Source: Actinomycetota bacterium (GTDB taxonomy: Bacteria > Actinomycetota > Acidimicrobiia > Acidimicrobiales > Ilumatobacteraceae). Taken from it: 7,764 nt of DNA. The stretch lies in contig WLFB01000044.1 in the NCBI GenBank assembly GCA_009703975.1, positions 1 to 7,764 on the forward strand. The letters are read 5' to 3'. The notes beneath the pieces were generated by a model that saw only the letters and a program-made list of their open reading frames with translations, was not told where the DNA came from and did not search any database. The position numbers and the translations under genes were made by a program. Position 1 is the stretch's first letter. Each line of letters starts with the position of its first letter. Shown in pieces: positions 1 to 7,269 of the stretch.

Positions 1-394
1 ACATAAATGGCGCTCGCACATTAACTGCCATCATCGTGTCAAACATGTCTGGGGTTGTATTCCAGACGCTGCCCCGCGAAGTTTCTGCAGCCGAATTTAA
101 TAATCCATGTACGACACCAAAAGTCTCATCAACTATCTTGACGATTCGCTTTGGCTCGTCAGCACCTGCAAGATCACCGGTTATAAAAATAGTCTTGGTG
201 CCAAGGCTTGTTAATTCGCTCGCCAACTTGTCACCGGTCTTTGTATCGCGCCCAACAAGAGCCAAACCTGCTGCACCACGCTCAACGGCCAAGCGCGCTA
301 CACACTCGCCTACGCCTCGTGAGGCACCACTCAGCAATAAAACTTTGCCGTTCATACTTGAAGTGCCCGAGTTATTCGATTTATTGTCGCTCAC
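1..394 (-). CDS. SDR-family NAD(P)-dependent oxidoreductase, 3' part missing
   Basis: This is the N-terminal part of a short-chain dehydrogenase/reductase (about 131 residues visible) that runs off the left edge. Visible hallmarks are a Rossmann nucleotide-binding glycine motif SGASRGVGE near residues 22-30, a first strand VLLLSG before it, a DLAG acidic turn after the third strand, and NSAA where the family usually has NNAG/NAAG. A VNVRAPF segment follows, matching helix E. The catalytic Tyr-x-x-x-Lys lies beyond the edge, so activity cannot be judged. I chose the GTG start at 394, 9 bases after the iolD stop, because a GGTAGGTAG purine stretch precedes it. The ATG at 355 is in frame and begins right at the Rossmann fold but has no visible ribosome binding site. 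The gene is last of the visible series. It may act on a cyclitol or sugar intermediate, but the substrate is unknown. Confidence 0.85.
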   Translation of the reverse strand, partial: MSDNKSNNSGTSSMNGKVLLLSGASRGVGECVARLAVERGAAGLALVGRDTKTGDKLASELTSLGTKTIFITGDLAGADEPKRIVKIVDETFGVVHGLLNSAAETSRGSVWNTTPDMFDTMMAVNVRAPFM

Positions 395-403
395 GATTTC
401 TAC

Positions 404-2272
404 CTACCATCCGATTCGTTGTTGTTTTTTGCCTTCGCGCATTATTTCGCCAGCCTTAAGTACTTCTGGGCGATGGCTAGTTGTTGGCACGCCGACTTCC
501 CAGAATGATCCGCCTTCTGTCCAATCGTTGGGGCTGGTCTTGATCACAATCACATGAGTTCTGTCAGATTTGCGCGCGCGAGCAAACGCAGTCTCAAGCT
601 CGTCAATAGAACCAACTGTTTCAGAGATTGCGCCCATTGACGCGGCATGTTGAGCGAAATCAACGTATACGAGGTTTGCTGGTTCACAGTCAGCGAGTTG
701 ATTATTGAAAGGCACACCACCTTGATTGACTTGCAAACGATTAATTACCGCGTAGCCACCGTTGTCGCAGACAATCACAATCAGTTTGTGACCATAGAGA
801 ACCGAACTATAAATGTCGCTGTTCATCATCATGTATGAGCCGTCACCAACGAAAGAAATCACTTCGCGTTCTGGCATCGCCATCTTCGCGCCCCACGCGC
901 CAGAAAGTTCGTAGCCCATGCAAGAGAACCCATATTCGCAATCGAACGAGTCAAGACTCTTCGCTCGCCAGCCGTTATTCAGTTCACCCGGAAACCCACC
1001 AGCTGCCGTAAGCACATAATCGCTTGGCTGTGCAGCACGATCAACGACACCAACAACTTGGGCATATGTTGCAAGTTGGTCTGTATTTGCAGCCGTATTT
1101 ACAACTGTATTTTTCGCGGCGATGCTGTCAATATATTTGTGATAACCAACAACTTCTTGTTGTGCAACTTTCGACCAAGTGTCGTCACTGCGCCAATTAC
1201 CAAGTTGTGTTCCAAGATCAGATAGTGCTTCGAGCGCGTCACCAACAACTGGCAACGAGCGATGTTTTATCGCGTCAAACCGCACTGTGTTAACACCAAT
1301 AAATTTTGTCTGCTCATTACTAAAGATCGTCCATGACCCAGTTGCGAAATCTTGCAATCGAGTGCCGATAGCCACCACGACGTCTGCTTGCGCGGCCAAA
1401 TTATTTGCAGACTCACAACCAGTTACCCCAACTGGCCCCGCGTTAAGCGGGTGTGAAGCTAATAGCGAAGCCTTACCAGCGACAGTTTCAACAACCGGAA
1501 TATTGTGCGCCGTAGCAAACGCAGCCAACACTTTTTCGGCAAGTGAATAGTGCACGCCACCGCCAGCGATAATCAATGGTCGCTTAGCGTTCTTCAACGC
1601 ATCAACAGCATTTTTCAACTCAGTTGCATCTGCACGAGGCCTAATAATTGTGTGTACAACTTTTTCAAAAAACACTTCTGGAAAGTCAAAACTCTCGGCT
1701 TGAACATCTTGCGGTAAACCTATAAACGCAGGGCCACATGTTGCTGGGTCAAGCATCGTCGATACTGCGTGTGGCAACGAATGCAACAACTGTTGTGGTG
1801 CAACAATTCGATCCCAATATCTCACCACTGGCTTGAATGCATCATTAACAGTGATTGAAGGATCGCTGAAGCTTTCGCCTTGTTGCAAAACTGGATCTGG
1901 AATTCTGTGAACGAAAGTATCGCCAGCGAGAAACAAAACCGGCAAGCGATCAACGTAAGCGACACCTGCTGCGGTAACCATATTTAATGCACCCGGTCCA
2001 ATTGAACTTGACGCAACCATGATCTGTTGACGTCGTTTTGCTTTTGCAAACCCAACTGCCGCGAGCGCCATGCCTTGTTCGTTTTGTCCGCGCCAAGTGC
2101 GAATATTTTTTCGCTCTTCGTCAAGCGCAACGCCAAGACTAGTTACGTTGCCGTGGCCAAAAATTGCCAAGACTCCCGGAAACAATTTTTCTTCGCGACC
2201 GTTAATCAGTATTCGTTGCGCAACCAGAAACTTGACAAGAGCCTGTGCAGTAGTTAATCGAATTGTTTTCAT
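404..2272 (-). CDS. iolD: 3D-(3,5/4)-trihydroxycyclohexane-1,2-dione hydrolase IolD (ThDP-dependent)
   Basis: IolD hydrolytically opens the ring of 3D-(3,5/4)-trihydroxycyclohexane-1,2-dione to give 5-deoxy-glucuronate, a cytosolic step of myo-inositol breakdown. The 622-residue length is normal for the family. The three-domain layout of ThDP enzymes is visible. The N-terminal pyrimidine-binding domain carries the activating Glu65 in GQNEQG and the stretch SSSIGPGALNMVTAA (88-102). The central domain starts around PLIIAGGGVHYS (232-243) and includes ETVAGKASLLASHPLN (262-277). The C-terminal pyrophosphate domain has GDGSYMMMNSDIY (476-488) leading to CDNGGY (502-507), the GDG...N magnesium-ThDP motif. 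The end GGSFWEVGVPTTS (587-599) fits IolD rather than acetolactate synthase. Its ATG shares an ATGA overlap with the stop of the upstream aldolase gene and has no clear ribosome binding site, so translation is probably coupled. Confidence 0.95.
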   Translation of the reverse strand: MKTIRLTTAQALVKFLVAQRILINGREEKLFPGVLAIFGHGNVTSLGVALDEERKNIRTWRGQNEQGMALAAVGFAKAKRRQQIMVASSSIGPGALNMVTAAGVAYVDRLPVLFLAGDTFVHRIPDPVLQQGESFSDPSITVNDAFKPVVRYWDRIVAPQQLLHSLPHAVSTMLDPATCGPAFIGLPQDVQAESFDFPEVFFEKVVHTIIRPRADATELKNAVDALKNAKRPLIIAGGGVHYSLAEKVLAAFATAHNIPVVETVAGKASLLASHPLNAGPVGVTGCESANNLAAQADVVVAIGTRLQDFATGSWTIFSNEQTKFIGVNTVRFDAIKHRSLPVVGDALEALSDLGTQLGNWRSDDTWSKVAQQEVVGYHKYIDSIAAKNTVVNTAANTDQLATYAQVVGVVDRAAQPSDYVLTAAGGFPGELNNGWRAKSLDSFDCEYGFSCMGYELSGAWGAKMAMPEREVISFVGDGSYMMMNSDIYSSVLYGHKLIVIVCDNGGYAVINRLQVNQGGVPFNNQLADCEPANLVYVDFAQHAASMGAISETVGSIDELETAFARARKSDRTHVIVIKTSPNDWTEGGSFWEVGVPTTSHRPEVLKAGEIMREGKKQQRIGW

Positions 2273-3147
2273 GGACGAACAATACGCGCTGCACGAGCAA
2301 TCGCGCCAACCACATCACCATCTTTTGGAAATAGAAGTGACCGTCCGACAACTAAACCTCGAACATTAGGTACTTTCATTGCGCGCTCCCAAGATGCGTA
2401 AGTTGCTTCTGGGTCTGGCCCTGGTGTGCCGCCAAGAATTAAACCTGGCAAAGTTGTCGCTGCCATCATTCGTTCAACTTGCGAACCCGCAGGTACTTTT
2501 AGCCAGGTGTACGCAGATGACGAACCGAGCCCTGATGCAATTGAAACCGCACGCAATAATTTGTCATTGTCGTCAATATATTTCGCCGGACCGCCGTTAC
2601 CGCCCGTATACGGCAAAGGTTCGACCATGATCGGTAATTTCAAATCAGCCATCTGTGTGACAGCCTTTGCGCATGCCTCGATTGTTGGACCAGTGCCCGC
2701 ATCATCATCGGCAAGACGCAACAAAACCTTGCCGCCGTCAAGCCCTCGCACGGCTATATCTTGTGGCGTGTACGCCGTCATGCGATCATTAAGTTCCCAA
2801 CTGGCTCCCATAATTCCGCCGCGATTCATTGTGCCGAAAACCAGTTTGTTGTCGAGAGCACCAAGAAGTGCAAGTTCATCAATCACATCGGCGCTACCAA
2901 GAACACCATCTACCAGTGGATTAGCAAGTGCGATTAACAGCGCATCAAGCAGCTTTCGACGATCTGCCATTGCAAACTGGTCATCACCAACGCCAAGCAT
3001 TCCACGTGCAGTGTGATCTGCAGCAACTATAAATAGTTGCGAGTCGGTAATCAACTTTCGACGCTTTCGTTTTTTGAGGGACTTTGCCGCGCCATTCGGA
3101 TCTTCTAGACGCGACTTAATTAGCCCTTGCCACTGATCATCTCTCAT
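2269..3147 (-). CDS. Putative class I (beta/alpha)8 aldolase of the iol-cluster Cgl0159-type family
   Basis: This 292-residue protein resembles the TIM-barrel protein found beside iolC in actinobacterial inositol clusters (the Corynebacterium Cgl0159 type). That family is distantly like DhnA/LacD class I aldolases. Visible supports are a first-strand AADHTARG (42-49) after a basic stretch KSLKKRKRRK (22-31), a lysine in TWLKVPAG (Lys217) where class I aldolases form the Schiff base, and two phosphate-binding turns, LGGTPG (238-243) and VVGRSLLFP (266-274). A plausible job is cleavage of 2-deoxy-5-keto-gluconate-6-phosphate to dihydroxyacetone phosphate and malonate semialdehyde, which IolJ performs in Bacillus. 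The function is inferred from fold and context. The start is ATG at 3147; an in-frame TAG lies four codons upstream, so it cannot be extended. No ribosome binding site is obvious. It is 34 bases after the ATPase stop and overlaps iolD by 4 bases. Confidence 0.8.
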   Translation of the reverse strand: MRDDQWQGLIKSRLEDPNGAAKSLKKRKRRKLITDSQLFIVAADHTARGMLGVGDDQFAMADRRKLLDALLIALANPLVDGVLGSADVIDELALLGALDNKLVFGTMNRGGIMGASWELNDRMTAYTPQDIAVRGLDGGKVLLRLADDDAGTGPTIEACAKAVTQMADLKLPIMVEPLPYTGGNGGPAKYIDDNDKLLRAVSIASGLGSSSAYTWLKVPAGSQVERMMAATTLPGLILGGTPGPDPEATYASWERAMKVPNVRGLVVGRSLLFPKDGDVVGAIARAARIVRP

Positions 3148-3181
3148 TGTGAACTGCTAGAGACGCTGTGTCGTTAACTGC

Positions 3182-3937
3182 CTAAGCAGCGTGGACACGA
3201 CCTGACATCAACTCAATTAGACGTTCGTAGGTGAGATCTTGCTTTTCGAAATGGCCTACGGATTGACCACGATTGAGAATCAAGAAACGATTACCGATAG
3301 GCAGCGCATGTTGCGGGTTGTGAGTAATCAAAATTACGCCAAGATCACGCGCCGCTGCGGCCTTAACATAACCGAGCACAAGGTCCGACTGACGCACACC
3401 AAGAGCAGAAGTCGGCTCATCAAGAATCAATACACGAGCACCGAAATACACCGCGCGTGCGATCGCCACGCTTTGACGCTCACCACCTGACAAAGTTCCG
3501 ACTGGTTGGTCAATATCACGAACGTCAATACCCAACTTTGACATTTCTTCTTTCGCTGTGGCACGAGCAAATTTGGTGTCAAGCAAGTTGATTGGACCGA
3601 AACGTTTTGTTGGCTCTGAACCTAAAAAGAAGTTTCGCCACACTGACATCAATGGAGCCATCGCCAAATCTTGATAAACCGTTGCGATACCAAGTGCACG
3701 AGCTTCACGAGGTGAATCAAAAGTAACTTCATGGCCCTCGAAGAGGTATTTGCCAGTACTTGGCTTATGCAACCCACTGATTATTTTGATAAATGTTGAC
3801 TTACCTGCACCATTGTCGCCAAGCACACAAGTAACTTCGCCGGCTTTAACAGTCGTTGAAACGTTCTCGAGCGCCTTAACGTTTCCGAAATATTTACCAA
3901 CATTTTGAAGTTCAAGTAGCGGAGTTGAATTACTCAT
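3182..3937 (-). CDS. Sugar-type ABC transporter ATP-binding protein, single domain
   Basis: This is the nucleotide-binding subunit that powers the importer encoded upstream. All ABC ATPase motifs are intact: Walker [10 protein letters not shown] (40-48), Q-loop Gln89 in VYQDLA, signature [14 protein letters not shown] (149-162), Walker B VLILDEP (169-175) and switch His206 in LITHNP. At 251 residues it has a single domain, like FrcA-type ATPases, rather than the duplicated two-domain RbsA/XylG form, so it should work as a homodimer. The ending [11 protein letters not shown] is typical of the carbohydrate-uptake type. Its ATG shares an ATGA overlap with the permease stop. The nearest AGGAAGG sits about 13 bases upstream, which is too far to be ideal, so coupled translation is likely. 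The substrate is not readable from an ATPase; inositol is inferred from the neighbours. Confidence 0.95.
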   Translation of the reverse strand: MSNSTPLLELQNVGKYFGNVKALENVSTTVKAGEVTCVLGDNGAGKSTFIKIISGLHKPSTGKYLFEGHEVTFDSPREARALGIATVYQDLAMAPLMSVWRNFFLGSEPTKRFGPINLLDTKFARATAKEEMSKLGIDVRDIDQPVGTLSGGERQSVAIARAVYFGARVLILDEPTSALGVRQSDLVLGYVKAAAARDLGVILITHNPQHALPIGNRFLILNRGQSVGHFEKQDLTYERLIELMSGRVHAA

Positions 3938-5958
3938 CGTTGTTCATTCGCCTTCCTACGTACATAGTTATTAACTAGAACTGCGACAAGCAAAACAGCG
4001 CCAAGGAAGATATAGCGACCATCTTGGTTCCATTGCGCAGCGGGAATACCATTTTTTGAAACAGCCATAATCAATGCACCAAGCGACGCACCGATAACTG
4101 AGCCATAGCCACCTGTCATTAAGTTTCCACCAACAACTGCAGCGATGATGTATTCAAACTCTTGACCATCACCCTGTTGCGCTTGCACCGAGTTGAGACG
4201 CATCAAAATCATCGCTCCTACGAAGGCGCCCATCAATGAAGTCGCCATAAACAGCGCTGTCTTAACCTTGTCAGCCGGAACACCTGTCGCACGAGCGGCA
4301 TCTTTATTGCCACCAACTGCGAAAATCCAGTTGCCGTATTTGGTTTTGGTCAAGACAAAAGCGCCGACGGCAGTAAAAAACAGCCACCAGAACACCGACA
4401 TTCGAAATACTCCTTCAGAGAACAACAACCTTGTACCAAGCGCGATAGACCCTAAAACCATTGCCACCAAAACAAGTCGCTTACCAAGTCGGTCAGCATT
4501 TAGATCTGCCAAACTTCGTTTCTTCTGGTTAGCTTCGATAAAAGTTGTGGCCAAAACTAGCGCTGCACCAATCAACAAAGTCGCAAAAATTCCACCGCGA
4601 AATCGGGGTGCACTTGAATCTGCACGAACTGCAAAAGCCACGACAATAAAGCATGCCGACATTAAGACGCCCAAATTGATAAACCACTTTGTTGACTGCT
4701 TACCAGCGATACTGCGAGCGCGGTACAGGCAAGTTGCGGCGCCAGTGCCCGCAACCGTAATCAAAACAGCACGCACCGCCTGCACAGTTGTCAACTGAAA
4801 CAATGAGACGATGCCAGTTAACGAAACCAAACAAATAATTGGCAGACGAACAGCGATTAACGCGACTGTTTTTGCTCGAAATTCAACATCTCCGCGCTTC
4901 ACTTGGCGCACAAAGAACCAAAGCGGCAACGCGCCAGCGGCAACTGCAACAACAAGCCTTAACCAACTTGGAAACCACTGCAACATGACGCTTTCTTCGC
5001 CGCGGTCAAATAGTTGACCAGCCAAAGACGCAACTGCAGTGCCGAGCAATCCGAGAATGATCAATGGTCGAGCTGTTTCAGGCAACGCGCCAACAAGAGG
5101 TTCTCGACTTTGAAATCTCGCACGAGAATAAGACACCATCGCCAACGCAGCACCTGATAAACCAACCACTCCGGCTAAGACGTTTCCGCTAACTGAATCT
5201 GTGCGGTGAAGTATTAGCACTCCGGCTATACCTGCGACTGCACCGACGATTGCAACAAGCATCGTTGAGATCGAAGTCTGTTCTAAGCGTAAAAGAGACT
5301 GCTCAACAAAGCCAATAATCAACAGCACACCAAACGCAATGCCACCAATGATGAAAATAATGTCGCGATACTTAGTGTCACCGAACTTATTTTCGCCACC
5401 TAAAACGGCCTTAAAAAACTTGTACCCGTGAGCCTTGTCAACATCCGAGACATTGACCAAAGAGTTAATTCGCTTCGAGAAAACAAGGTTGGCTCCCTTG
5501 ATTACAAAGAACGAACCCAGCGTGACTATAAAACTGGGCAAACCAGTTTTATTGACTAAAAACCCGTTCCACCAACCGACACAACCCGCCAACAAAAATG
5601 CTGCTGGAATACAAACCCAAAGCGAAATACCGCCATCTGTGAAGTACTTAGCCATCAACGCAATTGTCACACCGCTCGCACCTGTCATTACGCCAGCTGA
5701 AAGATCAAATTCTCCGCCGATCATCAACAGAGAAACTGCAACCGCCATGATGCCGAGCGGAGCTGCAACGTCTAAAAAGTTCGCCGTGCTACCGGCAGTA
5801 CCAAACTTGTCACCATTGCCCCAGAAAAATGCCCACACTACAACAGCGCCAATTAGCGCGCCGATCTCTGGAGAGATGAGTAATCGTTTCAGGGGCCCAC
5901 GATAAGTGATTCTTTCATCACTTGGTTTGAGCGGAGTTACGTCGTCAAATTCGCTCAC
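3934..5958 (-). CDS. Sugar-type ABC transporter permease (RbsC/XylH family) with large central membrane insertion
   Basis: This is the membrane channel of the importer. At 674 residues it is roughly twice the usual 320-350 of RbsC-like permeases and well beyond the roughly 400 of XylH types. The family core is present at both ends. The N-terminal half has [10 protein letters not shown] (81-90), [20 protein letters not shown] (129-148) and the following helix to about 160. The C-terminal part has [20 protein letters not shown] (539-558), the cytoplasmic loop that contacts the ATPase, then [20 protein letters not shown] (601-620) and a last helix ending near 665. Between them, residues about 220-511 add eight or nine hydrophobic segments (near 230-250, 258-276, 297-314, 332-350, 365-388, 393-411, 425-444, 455-473, 493-510). 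The frame is open throughout, so this is not an obvious frameshift artefact. The start is GTG, backed by GGGGGA seven bases upstream. Confidence 0.93.
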   Translation of the reverse strand: MSEFDDVTPLKPSDERITYRGPLKRLLISPEIGALIGAVVVWAFFWGNGDKFGTAGSTANFLDVAAPLGIMAVAVSLLMIGGEFDLSAGVMTGASGVTIALMAKYFTDGGISLWVCIPAAFLLAGCVGWWNGFLVNKTGLPSFIVTLGSFFVIKGANLVFSKRINSLVNVSDVDKAHGYKFFKAVLGGENKFGDTKYRDIIFIIGGIAFGVLLIIGFVEQSLLRLEQTSISTMLVAIVGAVAGIAGVLILHRTDSVSGNVLAGVVGLSGAALAMVSYSRARFQSREPLVGALPETARPLIILGLLGTAVASLAGQLFDRGEESVMLQWFPSWLRLVVAVAAGALPLWFFVRQVKRGDVEFRAKTVALIAVRLPIICLVSLTGIVSLFQLTTVQAVRAVLITVAGTGAATCLYRARSIAGKQSTKWFINLGVLMSACFIVVAFAVRADSSAPRFRGGIFATLLIGAALVLATTFIEANQKKRSLADLNADRLGKRLVLVAMVLGSIALGTRLLFSEGVFRMSVFWWLFFTAVGAFVLTKTKYGNWIFAVGGNKDAARATGVPADKVKTALFMATSLMGAFVGAMILMRLNSVQAQQGDGQEFEYIIAAVVGGNLMTGGYGSVIGASLGALIMAVSKNGIPAAQWNQDGRYIFLGAVLLVAVLVNNYVRRKANEQR

Positions 5959-5965
5959 TCTGATA

Positions 5966-5971
5966 TCCCCC
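5966..5971 (-). promoter_or_regulatory. Ribosome binding site fixing the permease GTG start
   Basis: On the minus strand GGGGGA lies seven bases before the GTG at 5958. The binding-protein gene has a nearly identical GGGGAA at the same distance from its ATG. This agreement supports the GTG as the true permease start and shows that translation begins afresh after the long spacer. Confidence 0.65.
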
Positions 5972-6028
5972 GTTGCATTCTGTAAATACTAAACAATCAA
6001 CTAAATCAAAATCAAATTTACTTCTACA

Positions 6029-6090
6029 TATTTGATCGAGTTGGCTCGTCCGCTCGAGATTCTGAGCGAACGAACCAACTTCGACAAATA
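6029..6090 (-). other. Long intercistronic RNA hairpin between binding-protein and permease genes
   Basis: Arms 6040-6055 and 6064-6079 form 16 consecutive pairs around an 8-base loop. An outer extension to 6029 and 6090 adds about ten more pairs with two single-base bulges (6035 and 6081). At 6045/6074 and 6050/6069 the plus strand would have C-A mismatches, but the minus-strand RNA has G-U pairs, so the fold suits the transcript of this operon. No U-run follows the hairpin in the direction of transcription, so it is not a standard intrinsic terminator. Similar elements between binding-protein and permease genes in other bacteria protect the upstream message from 3' decay and raise the amount of binding protein. 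That role is inferred here. Confidence 0.75.
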
Positions 6091-6099
6091 GTTACTTTT

Positions 6100-6128
6100 T
6101 AATCAATTCGTAACTTACGAACTAATTA
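6100..6128 (-). other. AU-rich inverted repeat starting at the binding-protein stop codon
   Basis: The sequence is symmetric around 6114: TTCGTAA-G-TTACGAA is a perfect core, and the flanks pair as well when G-U pairs are allowed on the minus-strand RNA. This gives about 12 pairs with a 5-base loop, and the stop TAA (6128-6126) forms the base of the stem. It is weak because it is AU-rich. It sits 9 bases ahead of the long hairpin, so the two form a tandem structure. It could be a stability element or a weak attenuator; no T-tract supports termination in this direction. Confidence 0.5.
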
Positions 6129-7121
6129 ACGAGTTCCCTTGCCTACAAGTTCCTGAACTGCGACAACGTTTGCCTTGTCAACAAATCCTGGGCCTGTCAT
6201 AACTGGCAATCCGCCACCAACAGTGTTCTTGTTGGTGATGTTGAGGTAGAGGAACACAACAGCAAGGTATCCCTGAAGGAACTGCTGTTGGTCAATTGTG
6301 AATGTCATCTTGTCAGAGTTGATGTACTCAAGAATTTCTGTTGAGAGGTCAAATCCGCCTGTTGGCATTACACGACCGAGTTCAGCGGCTGCATTTGCGC
6401 CGTCAACTGCGATAACTGGACCTGTTCCAAGGAACGAGTCAATCGTTGGATCTGCATCCATCGCTGCCTTGATCTCACCTTGCTGAGCAACGCGGTCTGC
6501 GTCACCTGAAGTTGTGATCTGAATAACTTTGCCACCGAATGTTTCGGCTGCTGCATTACAACGAGTTTCGAGTGCGACGTTGCTCTGCTCTTGCTTTGCG
6601 CAAAGAAGAACTTTTCCGCCTGCGGCCTTAAGACGCTCACCAGCACCGTGACCAGCAACAGTCTCATCTTGACCAACGTGCGTAATTGCGCCGAGGCCCT
6701 TGAAGAGGTCTGAACCTGAGTTAAGTGTGATTAATGGAATTCCTGCAGCGATAACTTTTTTGATTGCACCGTCAAGAGCTTTTGGATCAGCAAGTGAAAC
6801 GGCAATACCGTCTACACCGTCAGTAACTGCTTGCTCAATCATTTGTGCTTGATCTTGTGCGTTGTTGTTTGCACCCTGGTACTTCATTGTGATACCGAGA
6901 GCTGCACCAGCAGCCTCTGCACCCTTTTGAGCTACTGACCAGAACACGCCGTCGTCACCGTGGGTGATAACTGCGATTGTGATGTCTTCGCCTGCTGTAA
7001 CAGTTGCTGTATCTTCTGCGGCTGTTGTATCAGATGCTGAATCTGACGAACCACCACAAGCGGCAAGTGCCAAAAGTGCTACTGCACCCATGACTACTCC
7101 CCATGTTTTCTGGATCTTCAT
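6126..7121 (-). CDS. Sugar/cyclitol ABC transporter substrate-binding lipoprotein (periplasmic-binding type 1 fold)
   Basis: This is the extracytoplasmic receptor of the importer, 331 residues long and normal for the ribose/inositol-type family. Residues 1-21 are a lipoprotein signal with Lys2 and Lys5, a hydrophobic core and the lipobox LAAC; Cys22 would be lipidated, followed by a Gly/Ser/Asp/Thr-rich linker to about 45. The mature domain begins with ITIAVITHGDDGVFW (47-61) and continues with GANNNAQDQAQMIEQAVTDG (83-102), DGIAVSLADP (104-113), IPLITLNSG (128-136) and THVGQDE (147-153), all typical of Peripla_BP_4 proteins. Cys174 and Cys188 could form a disulfide. The ATG is supported by AAAGGGGAA seven bases upstream. 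The ligand is not certain: inositol fits the neighbours, but another sugar is possible. A candidate promoter precedes the gene and hairpins follow it, so it may be made in excess of the membrane parts. Confidence 0.93.
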   Translation of the reverse strand: MKIQKTWGVVMGAVALLALAACGGSSDSASDTTAAEDTATVTAGEDITIAVITHGDDGVFWSVAQKGAEAAGAALGITMKYQGANNNAQDQAQMIEQAVTDGVDGIAVSLADPKALDGAIKKVIAAGIPLITLNSGSDLFKGLGAITHVGQDETVAGHGAGERLKAAGGKVLLCAKQEQSNVALETRCNAAAETFGGKVIQITTSGDADRVAQQGEIKAAMDADPTIDSFLGTGPVIAVDGANAAAELGRVMPTGGFDLSTEILEYINSDKMTFTIDQQQFLQGYLAVVFLYLNITNKNTVGGGLPVMTGPGFVDKANVVAVQELVGKGTR

Positions 7122-7126
7122 TAATA

Positions 7127-7135
7127 TTCCCCTTT
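7127..7135 (-). promoter_or_regulatory. Ribosome binding site of the binding-protein gene
   Basis: AAAGGGGAA on the minus strand ends seven bases before the ATG at 7121, counting from the GGGG core. It is the strongest translation signal in the window and fits a highly made receptor. Confidence 0.65.
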
Positions 7136-7152
7136 ATGCATAGTTATTCGAA

Positions 7153-7166
7153 CAGGATGATTCCTG
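7153..7166. promoter_or_regulatory. Small inverted repeat near the likely transcription start, possible operator
   Basis: CAGGA and TCCTG form 5-base arms around a 4-base centre. The site lies 9 bases downstream of the proposed -10 element and so would overlap the likely start of the transcript, a common place for a repressor site. No regulator gene is in the window to match it, and arms this short can occur by chance. Confidence 0.3.
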
Positions 7167-7174
7167 CCCGATAT

Positions 7175-7203
7175 AAGGTAGCCGACACAATTCACAGTGG
7201 CAA
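7175..7203 (-). promoter_or_regulatory. Candidate sigma-70-type promoter for the transporter/iolD operon
   Basis: On the minus strand TTGCCA (7203-7198) and TACCTT (7180-7175) are separated by 17 bases, a good spacing for -35 and -10 elements. The predicted start is near 7168, leaving a leader of about 46 bases before the binding-protein ATG. The 148-base gap is one of only two long spacers in the window, which supports a promoter here. The -10 match is only fair, and read-through from the IolE-like gene is also possible because no terminator is seen after it. Confidence 0.4.
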
Positions 7204-7269
7204 GCCAAAACCAGATACTTACTAAATTACTTTTGACGCCAATTATTTAGTGCCTAATTGACTGATTAT

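Noticed and set aside
36..557. Open reading frame of 173 codons on the plus strand
   Set aside because: It lies antisense to the SDR start and the iolD end, crosses their junction, and shows no domain or ribosome binding site. It is a shadow of the real genes. The same holds for the plus-strand frames at 2426-3016, 4193-4798 and 5435-5905.
404..2272. Acetolactate synthase or another ThDP decarboxylase instead of IolD
   Set aside because: The length of 622, the NEQG catalytic segment, the GGSFWEVGVP ending and the iol-type neighbours fit IolD better.
3163..3192. Inverted repeat ACGCTG / CAGCGT across the ATPase stop
   Set aside because: Only six pairs with an 18-base loop and no T-tract; this is within what chance gives.
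3934..5958. Two fused permease genes or a duplicated permease
   Set aside because: The central block has no second copy of the GEFDLS or [12 protein letters not shown] motifs, so it is not a tandem duplication of the transporter core.
6040..6100. Plus-strand intrinsic terminator made of the long hairpin and the run of five T at 6096-6100
   Set aside because: There is no plus-strand gene to terminate, the T-run is separated from the stem, and two stem positions mismatch in plus-strand RNA.
6368..6676. Minus-strand 102-codon frame inside the binding-protein gene
   Set aside because: It is an out-of-frame reading of a clear, complete gene with intact fold motifs, and has no start signal of its own.
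7221..7251. Inverted repeat ACTAAAT / ATTTAGT downstream of the IolE-like gene
   Set aside because: Seven AT-rich pairs with a 17-base spacer are too weak for a terminator, and no U-run follows. It could be an operator but nothing supports this.
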